64,000 bases of DNA from Psychrobacillus sp032154225 (GTDB taxonomy: Bacteria > Bacillota > Bacilli > Bacillales_A > Planococcaceae). The translations under genes were made by a program, and so were the position numbers. Location: assembly GCF_032154225.1 (NCBI RefSeq), contig NZ_JALDYF010000014.1:1-64000 (forward strand), written 5' to 3'. Below, one piece after another: positions 33,989-43,390 of the stretch (position 1 is its first letter; every line of letters begins with the position of its first letter). The notes below the pieces were generated by a model, which was not told the DNA's origin, searched no databases, and worked only from the letters and a program-made list of their open reading frames with translations.

Positions 33989-35094
33989 AATTCCACCACC
34001 CCATTATCAAATACTCTATTCAAGCTATTAGTCAATGATACTTTGCTTATAGTAGGGGTATTAGCCATAGCAAAAGTTATAAAACTTGAAGGGGAAGCAA
34101 AGCCATAAGCATATCCGTTTGATTCTAAAACTACTGCTTGTACCACTTTAACTAGTTTTACGTTACCTTTTGCGTACCCCCTAGGATTGCTATACGGCAC
34201 AGTCGAAAGTTGATTATTAGTGCCGAAAAGCGTTACAGTATTACCATTAAACCTAGTACCACTAAAAATATCATTGTTATTGATAGAAAATACTGGCGCC
34301 CACATAGCGCCGGGCTCTTGTATAAATATTTGATTATACCTAAATTCTAGTTCTGTGTACTCGTCTAAACCGCTAAAACTAACTGTGTTTAATCCAGTGG
34401 CATTAACTTCCCCTATCTTCACCATCTTACCGGGAATAGTACCATCCGAACCTATGCCCACATACCCACCTGGTACGTTTTTCATGGATTCAGAAATGAA
34501 CATATCCCAAGGTTTCCAAACACCATTAACTTTCAGCCTTGTGAAAGAAGGATTGTCAACAGGTGCATCTAAAGAATAAGCAATTTGCCTTTTGAATCCA
34601 TCGTTATATTCATAATGTTCTATAAAGAATCCATGTGGACCAGGTGCGTTAATCAAGCCACCGCCGGAATATTTACCACTTTTATTTAAAGTGTTTAAGT
34701 CTGCACCTGATATGTCTTTAACTGCATAGCCTACTCCGAACTCTCGAGCGTAGTTTATAGCGGCTTCTTTTGCATCCTTCACCGCTTTTTCTGTAGCGGC
34801 TTTCGTTTCGAGTGCTCCGTCTATCTTGTTGGATAGTTGCACATGCCCCGCTTTCTCCAAAGTCGCTTTTTCAGCCTTATGCGTCGCAAGAGCTTGTTGT
34901 AAATCAGCTAATTCTTGCTCTAATTCTTCCGTTCCGCCACCCGCTTGAAATTCTTCCAAGCATTTATATATTCGGCTAAAAAGCCAATTCATGTGTTGAG
35001 CACTCGGCTTCATTCCTGGTTGCCAACCATCTGTTTTTAATGATGCAGGAGGTTCTACACCAACCGCATTCCATATTGGTAAATTTTCTGCCAT
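33973..35094 (-). CDS. Phage tail fibre/receptor-binding protein
   Basis: 373 residues. The N-terminus ('GWQPGMKPSAQHMNWLFSRI') is the typical baseplate-attachment piece; a coiled coil follows (~50-110), with 'LEKAGHVQLSNKIDG' fibre repeat; the C-terminus is beta-rich ('YNDGFKRQIAYSLD', 'RLKVNGVWKPWDMFIS') and probably binds the host surface. Confidence 0.85.
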   Translation of the reverse strand: MAENLPIWNAVGVEPPASLKTDGWQPGMKPSAQHMNWLFSRIYKCLEEFQAGGGTEELEQELADLQQALATHKAEKATLEKAGHVQLSNKIDGALETKAATEKAVKDAKEAAINYAREFGVGYAVKDISGADLNTLNKSGKYSGGGLINAPGPHGFFIEHYEYNDGFKRQIAYSLDAPVDNPSFTRLKVNGVWKPWDMFISESMKNVPGGYVGIGSDGTIPGKMVKIGEVNATGLNTVSFSGLDEYTELEFRYNQIFIQEPGAMWAPVFSINNNDIFSGTRFNGNTVTLFGTNNQLSTVPYSNPRGYAKGNVKLVKVVQAVVLESNGYAYGFASPSSFITFAMANTPTISKVSLTNSLNRVFDNGVVELWGMK

Positions 35095-35106
35095 GTGTTT
35101 GCCTCC

Positions 35107-35748
35107 TTAAATCGGTAACTCTTGATCAGTTGCTGGTATATAGACAGCTCCTAGATATCCACCAATCGATTCATCGTTTACATCCCCAAAGCCTTTCATG
35201 TTGTCGATAGCATTTGATTCGTCTCCAAACTCGAAGGTACCTGATAACTCTATTACGCCAACTTTCACACCTGCAGCTACAGTTTTTTGAACAATACGCA
35301 CAAAGTTCATCGGATCCAATCCAGCTTCGTTAATTTTTGTTAATGGTAATTCTATTAATTTGATTGCCGCCGGTTCTGCTTCATTAACATCATTCCATTT
35401 TTCCACTATCTTAATAGTCGACGGATCAGTTGATAATGCTATCGATATGACTTGTATTATAGTATTGATTGTTCCGTCAGATAGATTTCTGGCCATTTTA
35501 GACTTTAATAAAATGCGATAGACTTCATCTGTCGCAACACCACGATCTTGTATTACATTTTCGCCTATTAAATCAAGTGCTTTTCCTTGCGCTTTCTCGA
35601 TATCACGCCACAATAAAATTTGTTTGTTGGTTTTCTCCAACTCTACTAATTCATCAGAGAAAATGCTTATAAGTTTTGATAGATTAGAGGTAGGATGCTT
35701 TGCAAAATAATCTGCAAATCGTTTAATGATAAGTTTTGTACTAAACAT
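35107..35748 (-). CDS. Baseplate/tail protein, DUF2612-like
   Basis: 213 residues with 'IEKAQGKALDLIGENVIQDR' and 'DEVYRILLKSKMARNLSDGT', patterns of a baseplate protein family that follows the J protein in simple myophages. Start overlaps the baseplate J end by 8 bp. Confidence 0.75.
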   Translation of the reverse strand: MFSTKLIIKRFADYFAKHPTSNLSKLISIFSDELVELEKTNKQILLWRDIEKAQGKALDLIGENVIQDRGVATDEVYRILLKSKMARNLSDGTINTIIQVISIALSTDPSTIKIVEKWNDVNEAEPAAIKLIELPLTKINEAGLDPMNFVRIVQKTVAAGVKVGVIELSGTFEFGDESNAIDNMKGFGDVNDESIGGYLGAVYIPATDQELPI

Positions 35749-36925
35749 TTACTGTCACCTCTATATTAGCTGCATCAGCTTGAGCAACCTGTTGCATTCC
35801 AATGATTAAATTTGTTTCACTGTAATTTGTACCGTCAGCGGATAATTGAATTGTTACATCTTCAATACCAGTAACTTGATATGTTCTTGCAATTAAACGA
35901 GATTCAATCACGTCATCACCCATATTAAGACCTGCATAAACAGATGAATCTATATCCGTTCCACCAATATATTTGATTAGTACAGATTTAGTTTTTTCAA
36001 TTCCGTCGCTAGGAAAAGAGTTATTTGTTGCTAGAGCTACTTTAATATAAATAGGCACTTCAATTGCTCGAGTAAATCCTATTTGTTGAAGATTTTTGCT
36101 ATCGTCAATCACATCGACATAAGTAGTTCCATATGGTTGAATTCCTCCGGCTTTCTTTTCAAACACAGCTATTGCAACTTCTTCATCAGTGCCGCCTAAT
36201 ACAAATGCCTGGATAGACCTCTTTGGTGTTCCGTATGCATCTGGAACATCTCCAAAGTTTTCAATCACAGTAGCTGCACGAATGGAAGGAATCTTTAGCA
36301 AGTTAGTTCTGATAGCGTTAGTAGTTGCAGAGCCCATACCTTCAACCGTTATAGACGCTCGTTCTCGAGCCTCTAAATCTGTTTCTTTTTCTCGTCCACC
36401 TTTTGTATCTGAGATATTTGTAACGCTTGTAACATCTGCGTCTGGATTAACTATTTCTGTAATGGTGTTAGCTGCAACATTACCAATACTACCTAGCTCT
36501 ACTGCTTTAATTTCCACGATTGCTTTTCCATTCGAACCTAGTACAACATCTTCTGTCGTTTCAAAAAAATTATCTAAATTATTCTTAGAAACTAAAAAAC
36601 CAGCACTCACCAAATGATTAGGTGTGCCGGTTATTTCTAATGCGCCAAAAGCATATTGATCTAAATTCCGTGTTATACCTGCATACGGTAGTAGCATATC
36701 AAGTTGCGCTCCATCTGCTGTCTTGCGATATGCAGAATAGTAAACATTTTCATTATCCTGCCACGCTAGAGACAAGAACCATGCCATTATTCGAAGTAGA
36801 ATACCTAAAACTGAACGTTCTGTAATATTCGCATTCTCTCCAAACTTTTCTTTTGCCTTTGCAGACATATCCGTTAACAAATCATCATAATTTTTTCGTT
36901 TATAACCATTGCGATCAAGTGCCAC
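35741..36925 (-). CDS. Baseplate J-like protein (XkdT type)
   Basis: 394 residues from a GTG at 36925 (GGAGG upstream; a TTG at 36928 is the alternative). Baseplate_J features: 'ITERSVLGILLRIMAWFLSL', 'LPYAGITRNLDQYAFGALEI', 'GSIGNVAANTITEIVNPDAD', 'TDLEARERASITVEGMGSAT'. Wedge protein of the contractile-tail baseplate. Confidence 0.92.
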   Translation of the reverse strand: MALDRNGYKRKNYDDLLTDMSAKAKEKFGENANITERSVLGILLRIMAWFLSLAWQDNENVYYSAYRKTADGAQLDMLLPYAGITRNLDQYAFGALEITGTPNHLVSAGFLVSKNNLDNFFETTEDVVLGSNGKAIVEIKAVELGSIGNVAANTITEIVNPDADVTSVTNISDTKGGREKETDLEARERASITVEGMGSATTNAIRTNLLKIPSIRAATVIENFGDVPDAYGTPKRSIQAFVLGGTDEEVAIAVFEKKAGGIQPYGTTYVDVIDDSKNLQQIGFTRAIEVPIYIKVALATNNSFPSDGIEKTKSVLIKYIGGTDIDSSVYAGLNMGDDVIESRLIARTYQVTGIEDVTIQLSADGTNYSETNLIIGMQQVAQADAANIEVTVNV

Positions 36926-37274
36926 CAATAGGCACCTCCTCACTTAATGTTTGGCCGTCAATTAATTGCACATTATATTTCACGCTTAATTTTCTTAATT
37001 TGCGATCCTGAACTATCTCAACATCATTTATTATGTCCACTCGCTCTTCTTGACCAATTACACGAATTATTTCAGAACGTATTTCTTCATCTGTTGGCTT
37101 TTCTAATATCTTCATAAAATCTAATCCTAAATCCAAGTTTAAAAACCATTCTTTGAGGTTCGTTGATAGGGAGATAGTTAATACTTGTTTAACCTCTTGA
37201 ACACCCTCTATCAGCTTAAAATCACCATTTTCAAAGAGTAAATCTCCATCATCAGTTAACTCAATAGTTTTCAT
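36915..37274 (-). CDS. Baseplate protein, DUF2634 (XkdS-like)
   Basis: 119 residues: 'TDDGDLLFENGDFKLIEGVQ' and 'QVLTISLSTNLKEWFLNLDL', as in gp25/XkdS-like lysozyme-fold wedge proteins. Confidence 0.85.
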   Translation of the reverse strand: MKTIELTDDGDLLFENGDFKLIEGVQEVKQVLTISLSTNLKEWFLNLDLGLDFMKILEKPTDEEIRSEIIRVIGQEERVDIINDVEIVQDRKLRKLSVKYNVQLIDGQTLSEEVPIGGT

Positions 37275-37283
37275 TCACTCACC

Positions 37284-37661
37284 TCACAATAGCCCTACAA
37301 TAATCGCATCGTGGACATCAAATAAGCGGGATGCACCAGGATAAACAAGCTTTCCTTCTGCTGCATCATCAATAGCACGTTGGCAAAACACCGCCAATAC
37401 AGTATCTCCAACGCTCAATGCTGGCACATATTCTTGTGTAGCTCCGCCGTTTACTTTGTATTTTTGCTTTAGAACAGGAACATCTTCTAGTACAGAAAGC
37501 TTCTCAGGTGGTCTATTCATTTCTTTTACCATGAATAAAGGTTGAATCTTGGCTGTTCGAGTATTTTCGTTGTAAGCAAGGACTTTACAAGGCATACAGG
37601 TATTAATTGATAGGAGTATCTGATTTTTAAAATTAGCATAAAACTCGGATGAATTACTCAT
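37284..37661 (-). CDS. Baseplate protein, DUF2577-like (XkdR position)
   Basis: 125 residues with 'AYNENTRTAKIQPLFMVKEM' and 'VGDTVLAVFCQRAIDDAAEG', an OB-like spike-base protein as in gp138-type/XkdR-position proteins. Overlaps the hub gene end. Confidence 0.7.
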   Translation of the reverse strand: MSNSSEFYANFKNQILLSINTCMPCKVLAYNENTRTAKIQPLFMVKEMNRPPEKLSVLEDVPVLKQKYKVNGGATQEYVPALSVGDTVLAVFCQRAIDDAAEGKLVYPGASRLFDVHDAIIVGLL

Positions 37662-38461
37662 GCAATCACCTCGACTTCTGAATAATAAGCATCCCCACGT
37701 CTATAATGTTTACCTTTACGCACCCTAAACTTTCCTTTTACAAATAATGATTGTAATTCAATAATAGAAGCAGTATTCATGCGATATTGAAGCAAGGACT
37801 TAACTTTATAACCTTTAACCACCTTGCCATCCCTTTCTTCCTCAAAATACTCTGGTGAGCCAATTAAACCTGTGTCCGATTTAAGAATAAATTTAGTGTT
37901 ATCTCCCTCTTTTATAGAGCGAATATAAACATTAGAACGGCTTATATAGAAGCTAGCCTCACAATCTTTGGCGATTTTTTTCATTGCATCAACAATAGAA
38001 CCGTTAACCGAGAAACCTTTTTTATAAACAACATTTTTCGGTAACTTTATAACAGCTATTTTTAGGCCAAGTGCTTTTGCTAGCTCTTTTAATATTTGAT
38101 CGCCTTTGATTCCCTTTTTGAAAGCTTTTTTCACCGTTTTCTTGTCGTTAATAGGTTGGCTATCAATTACTGAAATCTTAGTTGCTCTATCAGCTCCACC
38201 CTTTTCAGATGATACTTTAGTCATAAAGCCTGAAAGGATAACCCCTTTGTCGTCCCTGTATCCTGCATTTATCGTTACTTTTACACCCTTTTTGAGCTTA
38301 CTCAAGGTAGTATCAGATAAGTTGTATATTACAATTTCACTCATGTTTGGATCTGGATCATCGTCAAAAGGAATATTAAATTCTATTTCTAACGATTCAC
38401 TAGACATCTTCAAGTCGCCTATTACAAGCTCTGTGACACGTCCAAATTGAATTGTACTCAT
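37658..38461 (-). CDS. Tail hub protein (XkdQ/gpD-like)
   Basis: 267 residues; 'PNMSEIVIYNLSDTTLSKLK' and 'VTINAGYRDDKGVILSGFMT' are typical of phage late-control D/hub proteins. Caps the tail tube at the baseplate. Overlaps neighbours by 1-4 bp. Confidence 0.82.
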   Translation of the reverse strand: MSTIQFGRVTELVIGDLKMSSESLEIEFNIPFDDDPDPNMSEIVIYNLSDTTLSKLKKGVKVTINAGYRDDKGVILSGFMTKVSSEKGGADRATKISVIDSQPINDKKTVKKAFKKGIKGDQILKELAKALGLKIAVIKLPKNVVYKKGFSVNGSIVDAMKKIAKDCEASFYISRSNVYIRSIKEGDNTKFILKSDTGLIGSPEYFEEERDGKVVKGYKVKSLLQYRMNTASIIELQSLFVKGKFRVRKGKHYRRGDAYYSEVEVIA

Positions 38462-38775
38462 TAGTCATTCACCAACCTTAAAAACACTGTCTCATTAAGA
38501 TTTTCAAAGGTCACAAGTTGTTCTTGTCCTGATTCATCTATCGGAATAATCGTAGGACCAGGAAAGCGTGAATCAAATACTTCAGAAAACAATGGCACGC
38601 CATATGTCATTTTTTCACCATAAACTAATACTTCACCGTCTTTATATAGATCAAGAGTAAAAAAATCATGCTGTAAGTTATAATTGATTTCAATTTCAAA
38701 TAACTCTGCACCAAGCTCAATTTCAAAGCGATAAGGAATGAGCTCTTTTTCTATTTCGATATATTCAAAGTTCAC
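38461..38775 (-). CDS. Baseplate plug protein, DUF6983/Pam3 gp18-like
   Basis: 104 residues, beta-rich, with 'HDFFTLDLYKDGEVLVYGEK' resembling the plug domain described for cyanophage Pam3 baseplates. Position between hub and LysM gene agrees. Confidence 0.7.
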   Translation of the reverse strand: MNFEYIEIEKELIPYRFEIELGAELFEIEINYNLQHDFFTLDLYKDGEVLVYGEKMTYGVPLFSEVFDSRFPGPTIIPIDESGQEQLVTFENLNETVFLRLVND

Positions 38776-38781
38776 TCCTCA

Positions 38782-39363
38782 TCACCCCACTTTTATTTTT
38801 ACTCCAATAGGAATTTGCTTCGCTGGATAGCTATTGTTCTTTTGTACTTCTTGCCACTTTGCACCGTATTTCTGTGCAATACCTGAATAGGTATCCCCTT
38901 TTTTCGTTACATGATAAATAGGAGATTGTTTTTTATTTACCGTTTGCTTACGCCCTACAGAAGAAACACCAGCAACTGCCGTTTTTGTTTTTTTTGGAAG
39001 CGATACATAAGAAGGTGCTGCAAATCTCACTTCTTTTAGTGTCATGCTGAAGTTAAAACCATTCATTATCTTTGAATCGGCATCATAGGAAAAGGCCGCA
39101 ATCATCAAATTGTGATAGATTCTGCGACCTTCATAATTAACAACAGTTCCTTTTGTTTCAATTGTCGATAATCTTCCTAAAAGTGTTTCTAACGATGTAT
39201 TATCTGGGCGTATGAGCTTACCGCTAATCGAAAGAACTACCGGTTTTCGTTCCACATGATCAGTGAGATTGATTCCCTTCTCGACCGGATGAGATGGCAA
39301 TTCAACGTCATTCTGTAAACTTTCTTTTTCTACATGAATTTGTATACCGTTTATTTTTGCCAT
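38782..39363 (-). CDS. Baseplate protein with C-terminal LysM domain (XkdP-like)
   Basis: 193 residues. The N-terminal ~120 residues form a tail-protein domain ('VERKPVVLSISGKLIRPDNT'); the C-terminus is one LysM ('YHVTKKGDTYSGIAQKYGAK') that can bind peptidoglycan or sit in the hub. Confidence 0.85.
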   Translation of the reverse strand: MAKINGIQIHVEKESLQNDVELPSHPVEKGINLTDHVERKPVVLSISGKLIRPDNTSLETLLGRLSTIETKGTVVNYEGRRIYHNLMIAAFSYDADSKIMNGFNFSMTLKEVRFAAPSYVSLPKKTKTAVAGVSSVGRKQTVNKKQSPIYHVTKKGDTYSGIAQKYGAKWQEVQKNNSYPAKQIPIGVKIKVG

Positions 39364-39367
39364 CCTA

Positions 39368-41398
39368 CTATCCCTCCATTACTACAGGGAATATAGTGCT
39401 TAAATCACTATACCAACCCTCTAATTCTTCTTTGATACTTCGACCAGTTTTTTGAGGATTGTCAGATCCTTGAACAATTATTTGTACTGGTGCATGTACG
39501 GTAGAACTTGATGTTCTATTAGTAATAGGAGCTGCATTGTTATAGCTGGCTCCATCAAAATCCAATGTAGGATCTGTACCATCACCTTTTAAGATTCCAG
39601 CATTCCGCAAAGCATCTGCTTCATCTGCTGGCAATACCGCTTCATCTTTGTGTAAGAGAGCTGGCATTTCATCATAAGGAACACGACCAAGACCTACTTC
39701 AAAACCAGGGAAATTTGCGGTAATTTTTGAAATAACACCGCCTATCTTTCCACCAATATCTAATTTTTCAGCAACTTTACTAAATCCGCTAAACTTTTTT
39801 ATTACCCATTCAACTGCATCAGCAATTCCGTTAAAAGCCCACGTAAGTCCATCTAAAATCGGTTTTGCTACATTCCACATTTGATTCAGCGAAACAGTAG
39901 CCAAAGGTAACATCGGTACAATGATTTCTGATACTAAAAACTTAACTGCACCTGAAACACCAGAAAATAAACTACCAGCTATACGCAATATTGGAGAAAT
40001 AACATTAAATACTGTTTCAATTACTGATTTTGCAACAGGCATCATTGGCACAATGACACCATCGATCAGTCCTGCAATTATTGCTTTTAATGTATCAAAA
40101 TGATTCATAGTTCCACTAACAATGTTCGAAATGTAATCCATTGCAGTGCCAATAAACTCTTGAGCCACTGGCATTAGCGGTACTATGACATCACTAATAA
40201 ATGTAGAAACAACAGCTTTCCCTTTTTCAAATGCATTAAAAATGGATTCTCCAAATGACATATACATATCTACAATTTCAGGAGGAATACCTAAGCTTTT
40301 TAGTAAATCCGAAACATCTCCAACATCTTTAATAGAGCTTATCGTATCTACCACTACATCTTTAAATTGAAGTAGCTTATCAAATCCAGTCGAAACAAAT
40401 TCCATAAATGGTCCAGGATCAATATTAGAAAGTATGTCACTCATCCAAGATAGTGCACCTACCGCTTGTTCTAATATTGGTGCGCCTGCCTTAGCCATAA
40501 AATCTTGCCAAGCTTGCTTTAAGTTCCCCATTTGGTTCTCATAAGATTCAGATTCTCTTAGAGCTTGACCTGTTGCTCCTGCAGCTTCCATCATTTTTTC
40601 TGCATATGTTAAACGAGCAAGTTGCTTGTCGGCTTCACCAAGCTTTTTCCAATTCAATCCAAGTTCTTTAGAAGCAAAACCTGCAATTTGCGTTTCATTT
40701 GCAAAAAGCCCGATGGATTCTCCACCCTCGTAGTTCCCTTTAATAAAGGAATTGAGCGAACTATTTGCATCCTCAAACGATTTGTCATAGAAGGCTGCCG
40801 CATCAGCAACAGCCGTAACGGCTCGTTCAGATGCCACCATTGCATCTTCTGTCTCAAGTCCAAGACCTTTAAACATCGAGGTCATAGAGGTGTAAGCTGG
40901 CTTAATTCGATTCGGTAACATTCCGAAGCTGTCTCCTAAACTATCAACTACACCTTGAGCTTGTACATCTAATTCTTTGAACACTTGGTCGAACTGTGCT
41001 TCTATTGCTTGAGCGCTAGCTGCCGCCTCGATAGCTCCTGTTGTAAACTCTTTCAGAGCTGCACCGATTCCAAGAGCCATTAAAGCAGAACCTACACCTA
41101 GGACAGCTTTTTTGAAAATATTCATACCTTTGTCCGCTTTTTTCACTTCGCCATCCAGGCGATTCAAATCAGTATCATCTAAGTTTTCTACTTCGTCCGT
41201 TGCGTCCCTAATAGAGTCTTCTAAATCACCAAATTCGTCTCCTAAATCTCCTACTTCATCCAATACATCAACGATAAGAGAAGGATCTATTCTTCTTAAA
41301 CTTGCTATTACGGCATCTACTTTTCTATCCAATTCAGCTAATGGACCATCATCGATATCCATTCCTACAGCGACGCCTAATTCTCGTAGTAAGGACAA
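39368..41398 (-). CDS. Tail tape measure protein
   Basis: 676 residues from the TTG at 41398 (GAGGGGTGG upstream; the frame is open to an ATG at 41419). Acidic coiled-coil start ('LGDEFGDLEDSIRDATDEVE'), then hydrophobic helices ('AVLGVGSALMALGIGAALKE') and tape-measure repeats. Its length suggests a tail of roughly 100 nm by the usual ~1.5 angstrom per residue rule. Preceded by the overlapping chaperone frames. Confidence 0.9.
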   Translation of the reverse strand: MSLLRELGVAVGMDIDDGPLAELDRKVDAVIASLRRIDPSLIVDVLDEVGDLGDEFGDLEDSIRDATDEVENLDDTDLNRLDGEVKKADKGMNIFKKAVLGVGSALMALGIGAALKEFTTGAIEAAASAQAIEAQFDQVFKELDVQAQGVVDSLGDSFGMLPNRIKPAYTSMTSMFKGLGLETEDAMVASERAVTAVADAAAFYDKSFEDANSSLNSFIKGNYEGGESIGLFANETQIAGFASKELGLNWKKLGEADKQLARLTYAEKMMEAAGATGQALRESESYENQMGNLKQAWQDFMAKAGAPILEQAVGALSWMSDILSNIDPGPFMEFVSTGFDKLLQFKDVVVDTISSIKDVGDVSDLLKSLGIPPEIVDMYMSFGESIFNAFEKGKAVVSTFISDVIVPLMPVAQEFIGTAMDYISNIVSGTMNHFDTLKAIIAGLIDGVIVPMMPVAKSVIETVFNVISPILRIAGSLFSGVSGAVKFLVSEIIVPMLPLATVSLNQMWNVAKPILDGLTWAFNGIADAVEWVIKKFSGFSKVAEKLDIGGKIGGVISKITANFPGFEVGLGRVPYDEMPALLHKDEAVLPADEADALRNAGILKGDGTDPTLDFDGASYNNAAPITNRTSSSTVHAPVQIIVQGSDNPQKTGRSIKEELEGWYSDLSTIFPVVMEG

Positions 41399-41399
41399 A

Positions 41400-41586
41400 T
41401 CAACCACCCCTCGCTTCATTTAACCGTTGGGCGTAACTATCAATAGCGGCATTTACTTCTAATAACTCATCCAGCGTCATAGTCTCAGCACGCTCAAAGC
41501 TTAATTTCCCCTCCATGATCGGACGCCAAAACACCCAATTTTCATCAACTGTTTGTCGATGTACATGAATAGGTTTAGCCCTCTTG
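41400..41586 (-). CDS. Tail chaperone frameshift extension (T part)
   Basis: Open frame without start codon, encoding 'FKRAKPIHVHRQTVDENWVF' onward to 'AAIDSYAQRLNEARGG', stop at 41400 overlapping the tape measure start. It lies exactly where the T part of G/GT chaperones is expected. Fusion to the upstream gene needs +1 (or -2) slippage; TTT-C at 41589-41586 (Phe codon TTT re-pairing on TTC) is a good candidate. Confidence 0.7.
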
Positions 41587-41847
41587 AAAGGTAAATTTAA
41601 CTGCCGCTGCCATAACTTCAGAGAATCCTCCTACTTCCTCGAAGTGTTCAAACGACACTTTCGTTCCATCTTCTTTAAAAATCACATGCTCCATCATTGC
41701 TTCATAAAGCTTTTCTCCTTGCTGCACACCATGTTCATTTTTGGATTTGTCACGCATTCTTACAGATTCACGTAGTCCTGGATGTTGAAATGTATATTTT
41801 TCTTTAGTTGTTGCTTCAAATAATTTTTGTTCACCCTTTTTAGCCAT
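41575..41847 (-). CDS. Tail assembly chaperone (G part)
   Basis: 90 residues from 'MAKKGEQKLFEATTKEKYTF' to 'VMAAAVKFTFQEG'. The ATG at 41847 follows GGGAG; the frame upstream covers nothing convincing. Between tail tube and tape measure, the standard place of the chaperone (XkdN-like). Confidence 0.82.
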   Translation of the reverse strand: MAKKGEQKLFEATTKEKYTFQHPGLRESVRMRDKSKNEHGVQQGEKLYEAMMEHVIFKEDGTKVSFEHFEEVGGFSEVMAAAVKFTFQEG

Positions 41848-41908
41848 TTGCTTTCGCTCCCATTCTCTTCGTTTTAGGTTGTTTGTAATATGTCTTCTTT
41901 TCATAGCA

Positions 41909-41942
41909 AATTAAAAAGAGTAAGCACTTGGCTCACTCTCCT
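41909..41942 (-). terminator. Partial terminator between tube and chaperone genes
   Basis: AGAGTGAGC CAAGT GCTTACTCT then T5; probably tunes the large excess of tube over chaperone and tape measure. Confidence 0.7.
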
Positions 41943-41948
41943 TTCGTT

Positions 41949-42353
41949 TTATTTAACTGTGTAGTCAAACACCTTGGCTGTATAGACACGATTTGATGCG
42001 GATTTACCATACTCTTTATCAGATGGCTTTGTAATCATAGCCTTGGTACCGCCTGTTACTTCCTTGATTTCATTATTAGAGTTAACCCAAATTGGCATTA
42101 ACTTACGCTCATTTGCCAATTTATCTAAATATGAAACGCTTGGAGACGTCTGGTTTAACGTTATTTCTATCGTTCCCATATTGTCTCCATTAATAGAAAC
42201 TACTGCATCACCTTGCGCTGAGGAACTCGACTCGAAATTATCATTGTCCTTCGAACACTTAACCATCGTTCCATCTGCATAACCAGTAATAAATATTCCG
42301 TCTACTGTCGTGACAACCTTTCGTGCGTCATATGTGCCGATATGTCCTGTCAT
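41949..42353 (-). CDS. Tail tube protein (DUF3277-like)
   Basis: 134 residues: 'GHIGTYDARKVVTTVDGIFI' and 'ETTLNQTSPSVSYLDKL'-like tube core ('EITLNQTSPSVSYLDKLANE'). Directly after the sheath gene, as in simple myophages. Confidence 0.82.
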   Translation of the reverse strand: MTGHIGTYDARKVVTTVDGIFITGYADGTMVKCSKDNDNFESSSSAQGDAVVSINGDNMGTIEITLNQTSPSVSYLDKLANERKLMPIWVNSNNEIKEVTGGTKAMITKPSDKEYGKSASNRVYTAKVFDYTVK

Positions 42354-42366
42354 TCAAGTGCCCTCC

Positions 42367-43380
42367 TTATACTAAAATTTCACCGTTTATTTTTGCTTCG
42401 TGGATAGCTCCAGCAAGCTCAAAACTAAATGACAAACCATTATATTTACGTCCTGCACGGTCAGAAGCTAAAACTTCATTTCGACCTTTTGCAGTAATCG
42501 TATACAGATATTGCCCTGCATCATCTGTGGCGATAATACCGTTCTGTCCAGCTATTTCAAGAACTGTACGAACAGCTCCTTCAATTTGAGCGATTCCACT
42601 ATCTGTATAAGGAATTTTTGGATTAGTCGAAAGTAGATATTGCACTTGCTGTTCAATGTTGAGTTTCACCCAATCTTTACCATGGATAACATCGATAAAT
42701 TCACCGCTAAGCATTTTACCTTCTGATGTTTGATCAATCCCTGCTTTCGTAACATAAGCTATTGCTCCAGCTGTATGAATATCATTTAATTCCGTCGCTG
42801 TTAAATCTCGTGACGTTACAAATTTAAGCGTCTTAAATTTCCATGTAAGGCTACCGACTGGACGAGATCCTACTCGACCAATTATCGCAGCATGAGGCAA
42901 CTCTTCTGGCTTGTTATGTTCAAATACAAATGTACGATCATACTTGCCGGCCGCAAGTGTCGCTAAATCAGCCGGATCACTTAACACATGCGCCGCAATT
43001 TTAAGAGCTTTTTCTTCAACTACATCACTTATAGCTTTGTAATCAGCAACAACTCCAGTATCCAACATCACAAAGTACCAATCGTTGTAGAAGTATTCTT
43101 CTAGGGTATCTACTGCTTTAATAACTGTAGGAGAAGCTGCTAAATCATACGTAGCTATTGCGACTTTTTGAGGTCGATAATCCCCTTGATCAAATACTTT
43201 CTTTGCTAGTTTATAAGCATCTGATGTGTCTCCGAATGCCGTTTTAATGCTTTCTAAATCTAGATATTCCTTATAAGTACTTGCACCAGCTTTATTTGCT
43301 AATATAAGCGGCGTACCAAGTCCTATAAGTGCCGACGGCTTCTTAATGTCAATAATGACCGTTACATCTTGTAGTGGCAT
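42367..43380 (-). CDS. Contractile tail sheath protein, DUF3383-like
   Basis: 337 residues: 'QDVTVIIDIKKPSALIGLGT', 'DLESIKTAFGDTSDAYKLAK', then a C-terminal sheath domain with 'AQIEGAVRTVLEIAGQNGII'. Shows the phage is a myovirus-type particle. ATG at 43380. Confidence 0.85.
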   Translation of the reverse strand: MPLQDVTVIIDIKKPSALIGLGTPLILANKAGASTYKEYLDLESIKTAFGDTSDAYKLAKKVFDQGDYRPQKVAIATYDLAASPTVIKAVDTLEEYFYNDWYFVMLDTGVVADYKAISDVVEEKALKIAAHVLSDPADLATLAAGKYDRTFVFEHNKPEELPHAAIIGRVGSRPVGSLTWKFKTLKFVTSRDLTATELNDIHTAGAIAYVTKAGIDQTSEGKMLSGEFIDVIHGKDWVKLNIEQQVQYLLSTNPKIPYTDSGIAQIEGAVRTVLEIAGQNGIIATDDAGQYLYTITAKGRNEVLASDRAGRKYNGLSFSFELAGAIHEAKINGEILV

Positions 43381-43390
43381 ATTACCCCTC

